Positions 7,635 through 15,021 of a stretch of DNA of 15,021 bases are shown one piece after another. Both the position numbers and the translations under genes were made by a program. The notes below the pieces were generated by a model that was not told the origin of the DNA, did not search any database, and saw only the letters and a list, made by a program, of their open reading frames with translations. Within the stretch, counting starts at the first letter, position 1. Each line of letters opens with the position of its first letter. Source of the DNA: Amylibacter sp. (GTDB lineage: Bacteria > Pseudomonadota > Alphaproteobacteria > Rhodobacterales > Rhodobacteraceae); NCBI GenBank assembly GCA_030625465.1, contig DAOUQS010000017.1, positions 1 to 15,021 of the forward strand, read 5' to 3'.

Positions 7635-8639
7635 TTAATCAGCTATTGCCAGCTTTTTTGCGACTTCGCACGCGTAATACGTCAATATACCCGCGCAACC
7701 GGCGCGTTTAAAGGATAGCAGGCTTTCCAGAATGATCTTGTCGCGGTCGACCCAGCCATTGGCGGCGGCGGCTTCAAGCATCGCGTATTCGCCACTGACC
7801 TGATAGGCAAAAGTCGGTACGTTGAATTCTGTGGTGACCCGCTGGCATATGTCCAGATAGGGTTGGCCGGGTTTGACCATAACCATGTCCGCGCCCTCGT
7901 TCAGGTCACGCGAAATCATCCGCATCGCCTCATCCGAATTGGCGGCATCTATTTGATAGGTGTGTTTGCCGCCGATCAATGCACCGGTGGCGCCAACCGC
8001 ATCGCGAAAAGGGCCGTAATATGCGGATGCGAATTTGGCGGAATAGGCCATGATCGCGACATCCGGAAAATCATTTTGTTCCAATGCGCGCCGGATAACA
8101 CCAATCCGCCCGTCCATCATATCGGATGGGCCCAGAATATCCGCACCGGCATCTGCATGTGTCAGGGCTTGCCGTTCCAGAACCATCAAGGTTTCATCGT
8201 TTAACACGATACCGTCTTTGACAATGCCGTCGTGGCTGTCCGAATTATAGGGATCAAGGGCAACATCCAGCATGATCCCGATATCGGGCACCGCGGCTTT
8301 AATCGCGCGGGTTGCTTTGTTCACCAGATTTTCGGGATTAAAAGCCTCTTCACATGATGAGGTTTTTAGCGTGGCGGGGGTATACGGAAACAGTGCGACC
8401 ACAGGGATACCAAGATTGGCTGCATCGTTGGCAGCTATCACGGCGCGATCAATGGTCATGCGTTCAACACCGGGCATTGATGGAACCGGCTCGGACTTGT
8501 CGATCCCTTCCATTACGAATATCGGCCAGATAAAGTCGGCAGGGGTCAATATATTCTCGCGGACCAGATCGCGCATCCAGTCGGTGCGGCGCAAACGGCG
8601 CGGGCGATTGGCGGGGAACTGGGAAAAACTGTGCGTCAT
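7635..8639 (-). CDS. hemB: Delta-aminolevulinic acid dehydratase (porphobilinogen synthase)
   Basis: HemB condenses two 5-aminolevulinate molecules to porphobilinogen in haem, chlorophyll and cobalamin precursor synthesis. The 334-residue product has both Schiff-base lysines: Lys202 in MAYSAKFASAYYGPFRDA and Lys256 in MVMVKPGQPY. The metal-site stretch reads LDVALDPYNSDSHDG (124-138), with Asp at 125, 129 and 137 where zinc-type enzymes have Cys, so it is the Asp-rich, magnesium/potassium-type variant common in alphaproteobacteria. The frame is open for 94 more codons upstream, but that extension has no family similarity. The Met at 8639 has AGGA six bases upstream and starts the conserved RPRRLRRTDWMRDLVREN region. 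It is divergent from the four-helix membrane protein gene at 8773, with 133 bp between the starts. Confidence 0.97.
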   Translation of the reverse strand: MTHSFSQFPANRPRRLRRTDWMRDLVRENILTPADFIWPIFVMEGIDKSEPVPSMPGVERMTIDRAVIAANDAANLGIPVVALFPYTPATLKTSSCEEAFNPENLVNKATRAIKAAVPDIGIMLDVALDPYNSDSHDGIVKDGIVLNDETLMVLERQALTHADAGADILGPSDMMDGRIGVIRRALEQNDFPDVAIMAYSAKFASAYYGPFRDAVGATGALIGGKHTYQIDAANSDEAMRMISRDLNEGADMVMVKPGQPYLDICQRVTTEFNVPTFAYQVSGEYAMLEAAAANGWVDRDKIILESLLSFKRAGCAGILTYYACEVAKKLAIAD

Positions 8640-8772
8640 AATGGATCCTAACAGGTTCTTGATCTCGAATTGCCCAAAATTTGACATAACTTCAAGGAAA
8701 AAGAGGTCCTGTTTGTTGGAATCACGGGCAAACCCCCGTAGTAAGGGAAAAATATGAATGTAAGGTGTCTGA

Positions 8773-9285
8773 ATGTATGCAGAAATAATGACTGCCAATG
8801 GGTTTGACAATCCGTGGTACTGGTTGCTTGTTGCTATTGTCTGGGTGCGCGCGATCCAGTGGACACTTGGCATTCCCGCCGACATAATGCGTGCTGCCGC
8901 GAAAGGTGACGCGCAAGCCAAGCAGGATGCGCTTGCCCTTTCCGGTATTTACATCCGCACGATGACACGCGATTTTAACCAGTTTGGCACTATACTGGTC
9001 GTGATGACATGCTTCGTCCTTGCCTCTTTTGCGACCATGGGGTTCTGGAACGGGGTGGCCATATTGCAAGGCATATTTTTCATTTCGTTTCCCATGGTCA
9101 TACTTGGGGCCATGGAGGTACGGTTATCATTCTGGTTACAAGATAAGCCGGTAAGTTGGGATGTATGGTGCAAGATTTACCGCAAACAACGCTGGATAAA
9201 GATCGCATTGGCGATAATATTTATTATTGTGTCAATGCTCTGGGCTTTGTATTTGGAAATTCGTCCTTATCTTGAACAATTATAA
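8773..9285 (+). CDS. Four-helix integral membrane protein, unknown function
   Basis: This 170-residue hydrophobic protein has four likely membrane helices at about 14-32, 71-91, 93-115 and 141-162. A polar loop (33-70) rich in Ala, Lys, Asp and Arg separates the first from the rest. The N-terminal NPWYWLLVAIVWVRAIQWTLG followed by IPAD resembles a family I recall from Rhodobacterales genomes, where it is sometimes labelled 'component of SufBCD complex'. I see nothing in the sequence that supports an Fe-S role and would not rely on that label. The start has AAGG seven bases upstream. It is divergent from hemB and lies 39 bp before mfd on the same strand, so it is probably co-transcribed with mfd. 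The coding call is confident; the function is unknown. Confidence 0.85.
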   Translation: MYAEIMTANGFDNPWYWLLVAIVWVRAIQWTLGIPADIMRAAAKGDAQAKQDALALSGIYIRTMTRDFNQFGTILVVMTCFVLASFATMGFWNGVAILQGIFFISFPMVILGAMEVRLSFWLQDKPVSWDVWCKIYRKQRWIKIALAIIFIIVSMLWALYLEIRPYLEQL

Positions 9286-9324
9286 ACGGTTGATGCACAC
9301 ACAGACCTCAGGTAGCTCCCCCAT

Positions 9325-12300
9325 ATGGAACCCAAGCCTTATAATCCCAACCTGATAACCGTCGGCGGCGCGCCAGAGGGTTTTGACGCACGTCTTTTGG
9401 CCGCACATCTGGACAAATCCAACGTACCGGTCATTCACATTGCGCGCGATGATGCGCGTTTGGCGGAAACCCAAACCGCATTGCGGTTTTTTGCACCAGA
9501 CGTGCCTGTGTTCATTTTTCCAGCATGGGATTGCCTTCCGTATGATCGGATATCCCCGAATGCGGATATTTCGGCCACGCGCATGGCAGCATTGGCCACA
9601 CTTGCGGACGGGTTTGACCAGCCGTTTATTTTGCTGACAACCGTTGCGGCGGCCACCCAGCGCGTTCCTGCGCGTGATATTTTGAAGCAATCCAGTTTTA
9701 CCGCAACCGTCGGCAAACAGCTGAACGAAAAAGAATTGCGCAGCTTTTTTGCCCGTATGGGTTTCACGCAGGCCCCGACGGTTATGGAACCCGGTGATTA
9801 CGCCATTCGCGGCGGTTTGATCGATGTGTTCCCGCCGGGTGATAGCGGACCGGTGCGACTTGATCTTTTTGGCGATGTTCTGGACGGTGCGCGGCGTTTT
9901 GACGTGGAGACCCAACGCACAGTGCAAAAACTGTCGCGTATAGAATTGGCACCCGTTTCCGAGATTATACTGGATGCGGGTTCAATTGAACGGTTCCGCC
10001 GGAATTACCGTCACGAGTTTGGTGCCGCCGGCACAGATGATCCACTTTATGAAAGCGTCACCGCAGGGCGCAAATATCAGGGCGTGGAACACTGGACACC
10101 GTATTTCCACGAACAGCTGGAAACCCTGTTCGACTATATCCCCGATGCGGCGGTTTTTCTGGATGACCGCACGACACAAGCGCGTCTGGCACGTTGGGCC
10201 GCGATTGCCGACCAGTATGAAGCGCGCACCCATGCCTTGGCCAATAAATCACGTATGGACAGTGTCTATAAGCCATGTCCGCCGGAATTGCTTTATATGG
10301 ATGACCAAGCATTTGAGGCGGCAATACATGGCCGCAAAACGCACCAGTTTATTCCTTTACCCCAAGGCACAGGGCCTAATGTAATAGATGCAGGTGGGCG
10401 TATCGGGCGCAATTTTGCCCCGGAACGGCAACAGGAACAGATCAGCCTGTTTGGCTCGCTGGCGGATCATATCCGCGATAAACGTGAAACCGGCCATGTG
10501 CTGATAGCCTCATTTTCCAAAGGCGCGCGGGAACGTCTGACAGGGCTTCTGGAAGACCACGACACTACCGGGGCGCGCAATATCGGCAACTGGGCGGATA
10601 TAACGGCAGAGCAGGGCGGCCTGTCATTGGCGGTCTGGCCCCTGGAACACGGGTTCGAAGCCAAAGGTCTGACGGTCATTTCCGAACAAGACGTGCTGGG
10701 CGATCGTCTGATCCGCACTGGCAAACGTAAACGCAAGGCCGAGAACTTTCTGACCGAAGCCACCAGCCTGACACCGGGTGATCTGGTGGTACATCTTGAT
10801 CATGGGGTCGGGCGCTATAAGGGGCTGGAAACCGTCACGGCGGCAGGTGCGCCGCATGATTGTATCTTGCTGGAATACGCCAATAACGACCGCCTGTTTA
10901 TTCCCGTGGAAAACATCGAACTGCTTAGCCGTTATGGCCACGAAGAGGGTCTGCTGGATCGTCTGGGCGGCGGGGCCTGGCAGGCGAAAAAAGCCAAGCT
11001 GAAAGAACGCATTCGCGAGATGGCTGACAAGCTGATCCGCATTGCCGCCGAACGCATGTTGCGCAAAGGCGAGGTAATGGAACCCCCCGTCGATCACTGG
11101 GATAGCTTTTGCGCGCGCTTCCCCTATACGGAAACCGACGATCAGTTGAATGCGATTGATGATGTGCTGGAAGACATGGCATCAGGCCGTCCGATGGACC
11201 GTCTGATTTGCGGCGATGTGGGCTTTGGCAAAACCGAGGTGGCGTTGCGCGCCGCTTATGTGGCTGCAAGTGCAGGCGCGCAGGTAGCGATTGTGGCACC
11301 TACAACATTGCTGGCCCGCCAACACACGAAATCCTTTAAGGAACGCTTCCGCAACACCGGTATTAGGGTCAAACAACTTTCAAGGTTTGTAACAGCCAAG
11401 GAAGCCGCCCTGACCAAACAGGCGATGGCGGATGGTGCTGTTGAAATTATTGTAGGCACCCACGCGCTGCTGGCCAAGAATATCAAGTTCAGCAATCTGG
11501 GCTTGCTGGTGATCGACGAAGAACAGCATTTTGGGGTCAGCCATAAGGAACGGCTGAAGCAAATGCGCTCGGACGTGCATGTCTTGACCCTGACCGCCAC
11601 GCCCATTCCGCGCACTTTGCAAATGTCACTGTCAGGTGTGCGCGAGCTAAGCATCATCGGCACCCCGCCGGTGGACCGCTTGGCAATCCGTACCTATGTC
11701 AGTGAATTTGACAGTGTCACCATCCGTGAAGCATTACTGCGCGAACATTACCGTGGCGGGCAAAGCTTTTATGTAGTGCCGCGCATTAAGGACCTGCCTG
11801 ATATTGAGCAATTTCTGAAGGATCAACTGCCGGAACTGACCTATGTGGTCGCCAACGGGCAGATGCCTGCGGGTGAGCTGGATGACCGGAGGAATGCATT
11901 TTACGATGGTAAATACGATGTGCTGTTGGCAACGACAATCGTGGAAAGCGGGCTGGATATTCCGACCGCCAACACGATGATTATCCACCGTGCCGATATG
12001 TTCGGCCTGTCGCAGCTTTACCAGATCAGGGGCCGTGTGGGGCGCTCTAAGACCCGCGCTTATGCCTATCTGACCACCAAACCGCGCCAACGCCTGACCA
12101 AGACTGCTGAAAAACGCCTGCGGGTTCTGGGGTCATTGGATAGTCTGGGGGCGGGCTTTATGTTGGCGTCGCAAGATATGGATATTCGCGGTGCTGGCAA
12201 CCTGCTGGGGGATGAGCAGTCGGGCCATGTGCGCGAAGTTGGTTTCGAGCTGTATCAAGAGATGCTGGAAGAGGCGATAGCCAAGATGAAAGCTGGCGAA

Positions 12301-12780
12301 ATGGAAGGGCTGTCGGATGTGGCCGAGCATTGGTCACCGCAGATCAATCTGGGCGTGCCGGTGTTGATCCCTGCGGATTACGTGACCGATCTGGATGTGC
12401 GCCTTGGCCTGTATCGCCGCCTGTCTAGCCTTGCCAAGAAGGTTGAACTGGAAGGTTTCGCCGCTGAATTAATCGACCGTTTCGGCAAGCTGCCAGATGA
12501 GGTCAACATGCTGCTGCGGATCGTGCGGATCAAGGGCATGTGCCGTGCGGCGGGGATTGCGAAACTGGATGGCGGGCCCAAAGGCGTGGTCTTGCAGTTC
12601 CGGAATAATAAATTTGCCAGCCCTGAAAAACTGGTGGCGTTTTTGCAGGATCAACGGGGGACTGCCAAGGTCAAAGACAATAAAATCGTGGTGCGCCGTG
12701 ACTGGCCGAATGATGATAAAAAGATCAAGGGGGCGTATATTATTGCGCGGGATCTAGCGGTGCTGGCCAAGGGGAAATAG
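9325..12780 (+). CDS. mfd: Transcription-repair coupling factor Mfd
   Basis: Mfd removes RNA polymerase stalled at DNA lesions and recruits UvrA. The 1151-residue product is full length. The UvrB-like N-terminal module includes FPAWDCLPYDRISPN and GDYAIRGGLIDVFPPG. The RNA-polymerase-interacting domain is around 480-540 (LTPGDLVVHLDHGVGRYKGL). The RecG-like motor has Walker A GDVGFGKTE (about 630-638, K636), DEEQHFG (about 731-737), TATPIPR (about 757-763), ESGLDIP and the motif VI region GRVGRSKTRAYAYL (about 903-916). The C-terminal UvrA-masking domain follows from about 1000. All motor residues look intact. The SD is weak (AGGT about 14 bases upstream), so the start at 9325 is chosen because it precedes the conserved N-terminus; translation may be partly coupled to the membrane protein gene just upstream. 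Confidence 0.97.
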   Translation: MEPKPYNPNLITVGGAPEGFDARLLAAHLDKSNVPVIHIARDDARLAETQTALRFFAPDVPVFIFPAWDCLPYDRISPNADISATRMAALATLADGFDQPFILLTTVAAATQRVPARDILKQSSFTATVGKQLNEKELRSFFARMGFTQAPTVMEPGDYAIRGGLIDVFPPGDSGPVRLDLFGDVLDGARRFDVETQRTVQKLSRIELAPVSEIILDAGSIERFRRNYRHEFGAAGTDDPLYESVTAGRKYQGVEHWTPYFHEQLETLFDYIPDAAVFLDDRTTQARLARWAAIADQYEARTHALANKSRMDSVYKPCPPELLYMDDQAFEAAIHGRKTHQFIPLPQGTGPNVIDAGGRIGRNFAPERQQEQISLFGSLADHIRDKRETGHVLIASFSKGARERLTGLLEDHDTTGARNIGNWADITAEQGGLSLAVWPLEHGFEAKGLTVISEQDVLGDRLIRTGKRKRKAENFLTEATSLTPGDLVVHLDHGVGRYKGLETVTAAGAPHDCILLEYANNDRLFIPVENIELLSRYGHEEGLLDRLGGGAWQAKKAKLKERIREMADKLIRIAAERMLRKGEVMEPPVDHWDSFCARFPYTETDDQLNAIDDVLEDMASGRPMDRLICGDVGFGKTEVALRAAYVAASAGAQVAIVAPTTLLARQHTKSFKERFRNTGIRVKQLSRFVTAKEAALTKQAMADGAVEIIVGTHALLAKNIKFSNLGLLVIDEEQHFGVSHKERLKQMRSDVHVLTLTATPIPRTLQMSLSGVRELSIIGTPPVDRLAIRTYVSEFDSVTIREALLREHYRGGQSFYVVPRIKDLPDIEQFLKDQLPELTYVVANGQMPAGELDDRRNAFYDGKYDVLLATTIVESGLDIPTANTMIIHRADMFGLSQLYQIRGRVGRSKTRAYAYLTTKPRQRLTKTAEKRLRVLGSLDSLGAGFMLASQDMDIRGAGNLLGDEQSGHVREVGFELYQEMLEEAIAKMKAGEMEGLSDVAEHWSPQINLGVPVLIPADYVTDLDVRLGLYRRLSSLAKKVELEGFAAELIDRFGKLPDEVNMLLRIVRIKGMCRAAGIAKLDGGPKGVVLQFRNNKFASPEKLVAFLQDQRGTAKVKDNKIVVRRDWPNDDKKIKGAYIIARDLAVLAKGK

Positions 12781-12815
12781 ATAAATGTTCCGATTGGGAC
12801 ATGGGGCTAAGATGT

Positions 12816-12835
12816 TGATATTATTTATAATATCA
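12816..12835. promoter_or_regulatory. Perfect 20-bp palindrome upstream of the NYN-RNase gene
   Basis: TGATATTATTTATAATATCA has 9-bp arms around a TT centre and lies 28 bases before the ATG at 12864. It is purely A/T-rich and symmetric, as expected for a dimeric repressor operator or an RNA hairpin in the 5' leader. There is no T-tract after it, so it is not a standard mfd terminator. Which protein might bind is unknown. Confidence 0.45.
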
Positions 12836-12863
12836 GATTTATAGCGCATTAAAAGGCATTTGA

Positions 12864-13667
12864 ATGAACGATATTATAAAACACGAACCAATTACATTGG
12901 GCGATAAACTAGCGTCTGTTAAGCCCAGTAAACCGGGTTTTTTTGGTGCGTGGTTGCTAAACACCTTATACACAGTACTGAATTTCTGCCTGCTGACGGC
13001 AATTTCTGTTTTACCCTTATGGTGGTTTTTAACGGGTCCCGATATGGACAGGAATATCATGCTGGCCCTTTTGGCGGCACTGATTACACTGTGGTTGCTT
13101 GTCTATCGCTTGCGCCGTGCCACCAAGCCCGGTAAAAAAGCGACGCCCCCCAAGGTATATTCCTTGCTGGCCAATGACCGTCAGAATTTCATGCGCGATC
13201 TGCGATTGGATGCGAAAACGGCCATTTTTGATGGCAGTAATATTTACCACTTTGGGCATGACAATGGATTAGATGCACAACCGCTTGGGCTGATAGCGCA
13301 CCAACTGCGAGCCGAGGGGTATCGTATTGTTTGTTTCTTTGATGCCAATATTTTTTACACGCTCAACAAACACGGTGCATTCCCCAGTGATCAACAACAT
13401 TCATTGGCATTGCTTGAAGATATTTTTGGACTGCAGACAGATGAAATCTATGTCGTGCCAAGTGGGGCGCAGGCGGATAAATACGTTCTGGACAGCTTGA
13501 AGTACCTGCCCATATCATTTGCGGTGACAAACGATAAATTTCGCGATTATGCCAAGAAATACCCTACGGTGATGAAGGGCAATCAGTGGCGCAAAGGTGT
13601 GGTGATTTCAAAAAACCAGATAAAGTTGCTGCAACACCGGCTTCAGAACCCAATTCGATTGAATTAG
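12864..13667 (+). CDS. Membrane-anchored Zc3h12a/NYN-type predicted ribonuclease
   Basis: The 267-residue protein has two N-terminal membrane helices (about 30-56 and 64-82), a basic linker, then a PIN-like NYN domain (about 117-250). The domain matches the Zc3h12a-type RNase pattern: IFDGSNIYHFG (Asp123, Asn126), CFFDANIFYTL (Asp160), GAQADKYVLD (Asp205, Asp210) and VTNDKFRDY (Asn223, Asp224, Asp228). These correspond to the acidic Mg2+-binding residues of that family, so the active site looks complete. The likely role is cleavage of RNA by an inner-membrane-tethered endonuclease, with the RNase domain cytoplasmic if both helices form a hairpin. The target is unknown. AAAAGG seven bases before the ATG gives a moderate SD. 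It follows mfd by 83 bp on the same strand, with a palindrome between them. The fold call is by motif; the activity is inferred. Confidence 0.8.
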   Translation: MNDIIKHEPITLGDKLASVKPSKPGFFGAWLLNTLYTVLNFCLLTAISVLPLWWFLTGPDMDRNIMLALLAALITLWLLVYRLRRATKPGKKATPPKVYSLLANDRQNFMRDLRLDAKTAIFDGSNIYHFGHDNGLDAQPLGLIAHQLRAEGYRIVCFFDANIFYTLNKHGAFPSDQQHSLALLEDIFGLQTDEIYVVPSGAQADKYVLDSLKYLPISFAVTNDKFRDYAKKYPTVMKGNQWRKGVVISKNQIKLLQHRLQNPIRLN

Positions 13668-13670
13668 CAA

Positions 13671-13722
13671 GCGTAGGGTGGGCTGAAGCCCACGCGTTGC
13701 AATGAACAAATCAAGCGCACCA
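13671..13722. repeat. REP-like palindromic repeat element
   Basis: GTGGGC (13678-13683), TGAA, GCCCAC (13688-13693) is a GC-rich hairpin flanked by GCGTAG on the left and GCGTTGC on the right. This motif closely resembles a dispersed GGGTGGGC...GCCCACC intergenic repeat I recall from many proteobacterial genomes. The GCGCACC ending near 13722 may belong to the same unit, in which case the last codons of the truncated RidA ORF are repeat sequence. It sits between two convergent genes and could act as a transcription-end or mRNA-protection hairpin. Only one copy is in the window, so repeat status is inferred. Confidence 0.55.
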
Positions 13723-13875
13723 TAACATTCCTTCACTATCCCCGTTTCGGCTAAGCTGGCCGGATGTCATGAATAGACCATTGTCGATAACCCAAGTGCG
13801 ATAGGCCCCGTTTGCTTTGGGGCCTGAAGGTAGCGAAAACCCAAGAACCCGTAACCTGTCAGCAATGTTAATCAT
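13711..13875 (-). pseudogene. Truncated RidA (YjgF/YER057c) family protein
   Basis: A 54-codon ORF begins MINIADRLRVLGFSL and continues through GPKANGAYRTWVIDNGLFM to TSGQLSRNGD. It aligns by eye with the first 45 or so residues of the roughly 150-residue RidA-like proteins (DRLxxLGxxLPxxPxPxxxYxPxVxxGxLxxxSGQL). The rest of the fold, including the conserved substrate-binding Arg region, is absent. After the tail GMLWCA the frame stops, and only about 45 bases remain before the end of the next gene. RidA proteins hydrolyse reactive enamine/imine intermediates from PLP enzymes. Its ATG overlaps the aminotransferase TGA as ATGA, so the pair was clearly an operon with coupled translation. The product cannot fold as a normal RidA trimer subunit, so I call it a remnant. 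The break lies at or beside the REP-like repeat. Confidence 0.72.
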
Positions 13876-15002
13876 CTGGCATCCTCTAAATGAGCCGCGA
13901 GTTTTGGTAGAAGGTCAATGAAGCGTGATGTTCCAAAACCAAACCTTACCCACTCTGATGTATCATCAAAGAAAGTATTGTCGATCAAGATCAGTTTTCT
14001 GTCTGACAGAAGGCGTTGGCACATATCAGAAGCGGATATAAAACCAGTTCCTGAGGAAGAAAAATGAGCCATACAGACAGTCCCGTGATCCGGACGATGC
14101 ATAGAAAATGCTGGAAACTGTTGGATAAAACTATCCAGCGCGTCAAGGTTCTGACGGCAAAGTTTTCTTTTTGCGGCAATAATCTGGCCTTCATGGCTTA
14201 ATGCTGTGATTGCAGCAATCTCTGACAGCGCAGAGACATAACAATGGCCATAGGTGCGCACGTTTTTTATCTGTGTGATCACATCTGGGTCCGTGCAGGC
14301 GATCCAGCCAATGCGTAATCCTGGCAAGCCAAATGCTTTTGTTAAGCTGCCTACGGTGATCATGCGTGCGGACAAACAGGCAAGAGACTTCAATTCTTGC
14401 CCAGGGGTTTGCGCCAATCCGGAATAGACTTCATCAGCAATAACATAGGTATCAGTTTCTTCGGCCCGCGCTTTCAGGGCGGTTCGCTCTGCTGCATTCG
14501 GGTACCAACCTGTTGGGTTATGCGGCACATTCAATGCACAAACAGCTACGCCGTCGAAAAGTTGGGCTAAAGTTTCAGCCCCCAATACCCAACCATGCGC
14601 TGTACATTCAAGTTTTGCCGTTACAATGCTTGCCCCAGCATGGCGCGCTCTATCTGGCAATGGATCATAAGTGGGTACTAAAAGGGATAGGCGATCAGCA
14701 GGGGTCAGAAGTGCTTCATAAATACTGGGTACGGCATCATCTATGCCATTTGTAATGATAACATCATCTGGCCCAACACCAAGATAATTTGCAACTTTCT
14801 GGCGCAACTCAGGGCTGCCAAATATTGGGGCATATCCGCCTGAATAATTGGCCATCCTATCTAATAGCGATGGATCATATCCGATCAGCTCAGACATGGG
14901 CGTTAATTCTGCATAAGAAACCGAAAGCGAGCCTTTGGCGGACTTCGCCGGTTCCATTTGCTGGTACATGCGCAAGGAAAATGGTGTGTTTGAAATAGTC
15001 AT
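13872..15002 (-). CDS. PLP-dependent aminotransferase, class I/II fold
   Basis: The 376-residue protein is a fold-type I PLP enzyme. Visible residues are HNPTG (161-165, in LNVPHNPTGWYPN), the Asp190 that binds the pyridine nitrogen and Tyr193 in IADEVYSG (188-195), the Schiff-base Lys222 in GSLTKAFGLPGLRIGW, and the substrate-carboxylate Arg353 in WVRFGFG. Length is normal for the family. AGGA upstream of the ATG supports the start. The substrate is not clear from the sequence; the N-terminus (LSVSYAELTPMSELIGYDPS) is somewhat like single-domain aminotransferases acting on amino-acid-derived metabolites, but this is a loose impression. Its stop overlaps the start of a RidA-family remnant, which suggests that it once needed help clearing enamine/imine products. 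The upstream partner, if any, lies outside the window. Confidence 0.92.
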   Translation of the reverse strand: MTISNTPFSLRMYQQMEPAKSAKGSLSVSYAELTPMSELIGYDPSLLDRMANYSGGYAPIFGSPELRQKVANYLGVGPDDVIITNGIDDAVPSIYEALLTPADRLSLLVPTYDPLPDRARHAGASIVTAKLECTAHGWVLGAETLAQLFDGVAVCALNVPHNPTGWYPNAAERTALKARAEETDTYVIADEVYSGLAQTPGQELKSLACLSARMITVGSLTKAFGLPGLRIGWIACTDPDVITQIKNVRTYGHCYVSALSEIAAITALSHEGQIIAAKRKLCRQNLDALDSFIQQFPAFSMHRPDHGTVCMAHFSSSGTGFISASDMCQRLLSDRKLILIDNTFFDDTSEWVRFGFGTSRFIDLLPKLAAHLEDAR

Positions 15003-15021
15003 TAACTATCCTTTTATTGAG

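Noticed and set aside
8681..8686. TTGACA as the promoter -35 of the membrane protein gene
   Set aside because: The bases at the expected -10 position (AGGTCC region) do not resemble a -10 hexamer.
8640..8921. 94-codon N-terminal extension of hemB
   Set aside because: The extension overlaps the divergent gene at 8773, has no similarity to HemB, and a good SD-ATG is present at 8639.
9280..9927. Minus-strand ORF of 215 codons overlapping the mfd 5' end
   Set aside because: It lies opposite the conserved Mfd N-terminus, with no domain and no SD of note.
13803..13825. AGGCCCC/GGGGCCT hairpin as a terminator
   Set aside because: It lies inside the RidA-coding remnant (codons for the conserved Pro/Gly/Tyr stretch), and no T-tract follows on either strand.

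Overview
The window looks like chromosomal core DNA from an alphaproteobacterium, most likely a Rhodobacterales-type marine bacterium of moderate GC. The reasons are: very close agreement of Hfq and HflX with the Rhodobacter/Roseobacter versions as I remember them; the alphaproteobacterial trkA-trkH-hfq-hflX gene order; an Asp-rich (non-Cys) HemB metal site; and a small membrane protein beside hemB/mfd that resembles a family I recall from Rhodobacterales. No phage, transposase, CRISPR array, tRNA or rRNA was recognised.

Layout. 1-3213 (+): the 3' end of trkA, then trkH (K+ uptake), hfq (RNA chaperone) and hflX (ribosome-associated GTPase), closed by a strong hairpin. hflX has no canonical start codon covering its conserved N-terminus. 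The best start is an AUA that overlaps the hfq UAG stop and has a well-placed Shine-Dalgarno (SD) sequence. 3214-3540: an AT-rich gap with a sigma54-like promoter motif and a 49-codon GTG-initiated small ORF of unknown function. 3551-6019 (-): a membrane-anchored penicillin-acylase-family Ntn hydrolase. 6208-6891 (+): rpe (ribulose-phosphate 3-epimerase), facing a minus-strand SYLF-domain exported protein (6953-7507), with a shared bidirectional terminator between them. 7635-8639 (-): hemB (porphobilinogen synthase). 8773-9285 (+): a four-helix membrane protein. 9325-12780 (+): mfd (transcription-repair coupling factor). 12864-13667 (+): a membrane-anchored protein with a Zc3h12a/NYN-like ribonuclease domain, preceded by a perfect 20-bp palindrome. 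13671-13722: a REP-like hairpin repeat. 13711-15002 (-): a PLP aminotransferase translationally coupled (ATGA) to a RidA-family gene that is cut off after about 45 recognisable residues.

Most genes are housekeeping: ion homeostasis, RNA and ribosome quality control, the pentose phosphate/Calvin cycle, tetrapyrrole synthesis and DNA repair. The less ordinary items are the AUA-start overlap of hflX with hfq, the membrane-tethered predicted RNase after mfd, the truncated RidA partner of the aminotransferase with a repeat at the break, and the possible sigma54-driven small ORF. I do not see a clear-cut new multi-gene system such as a defence island.
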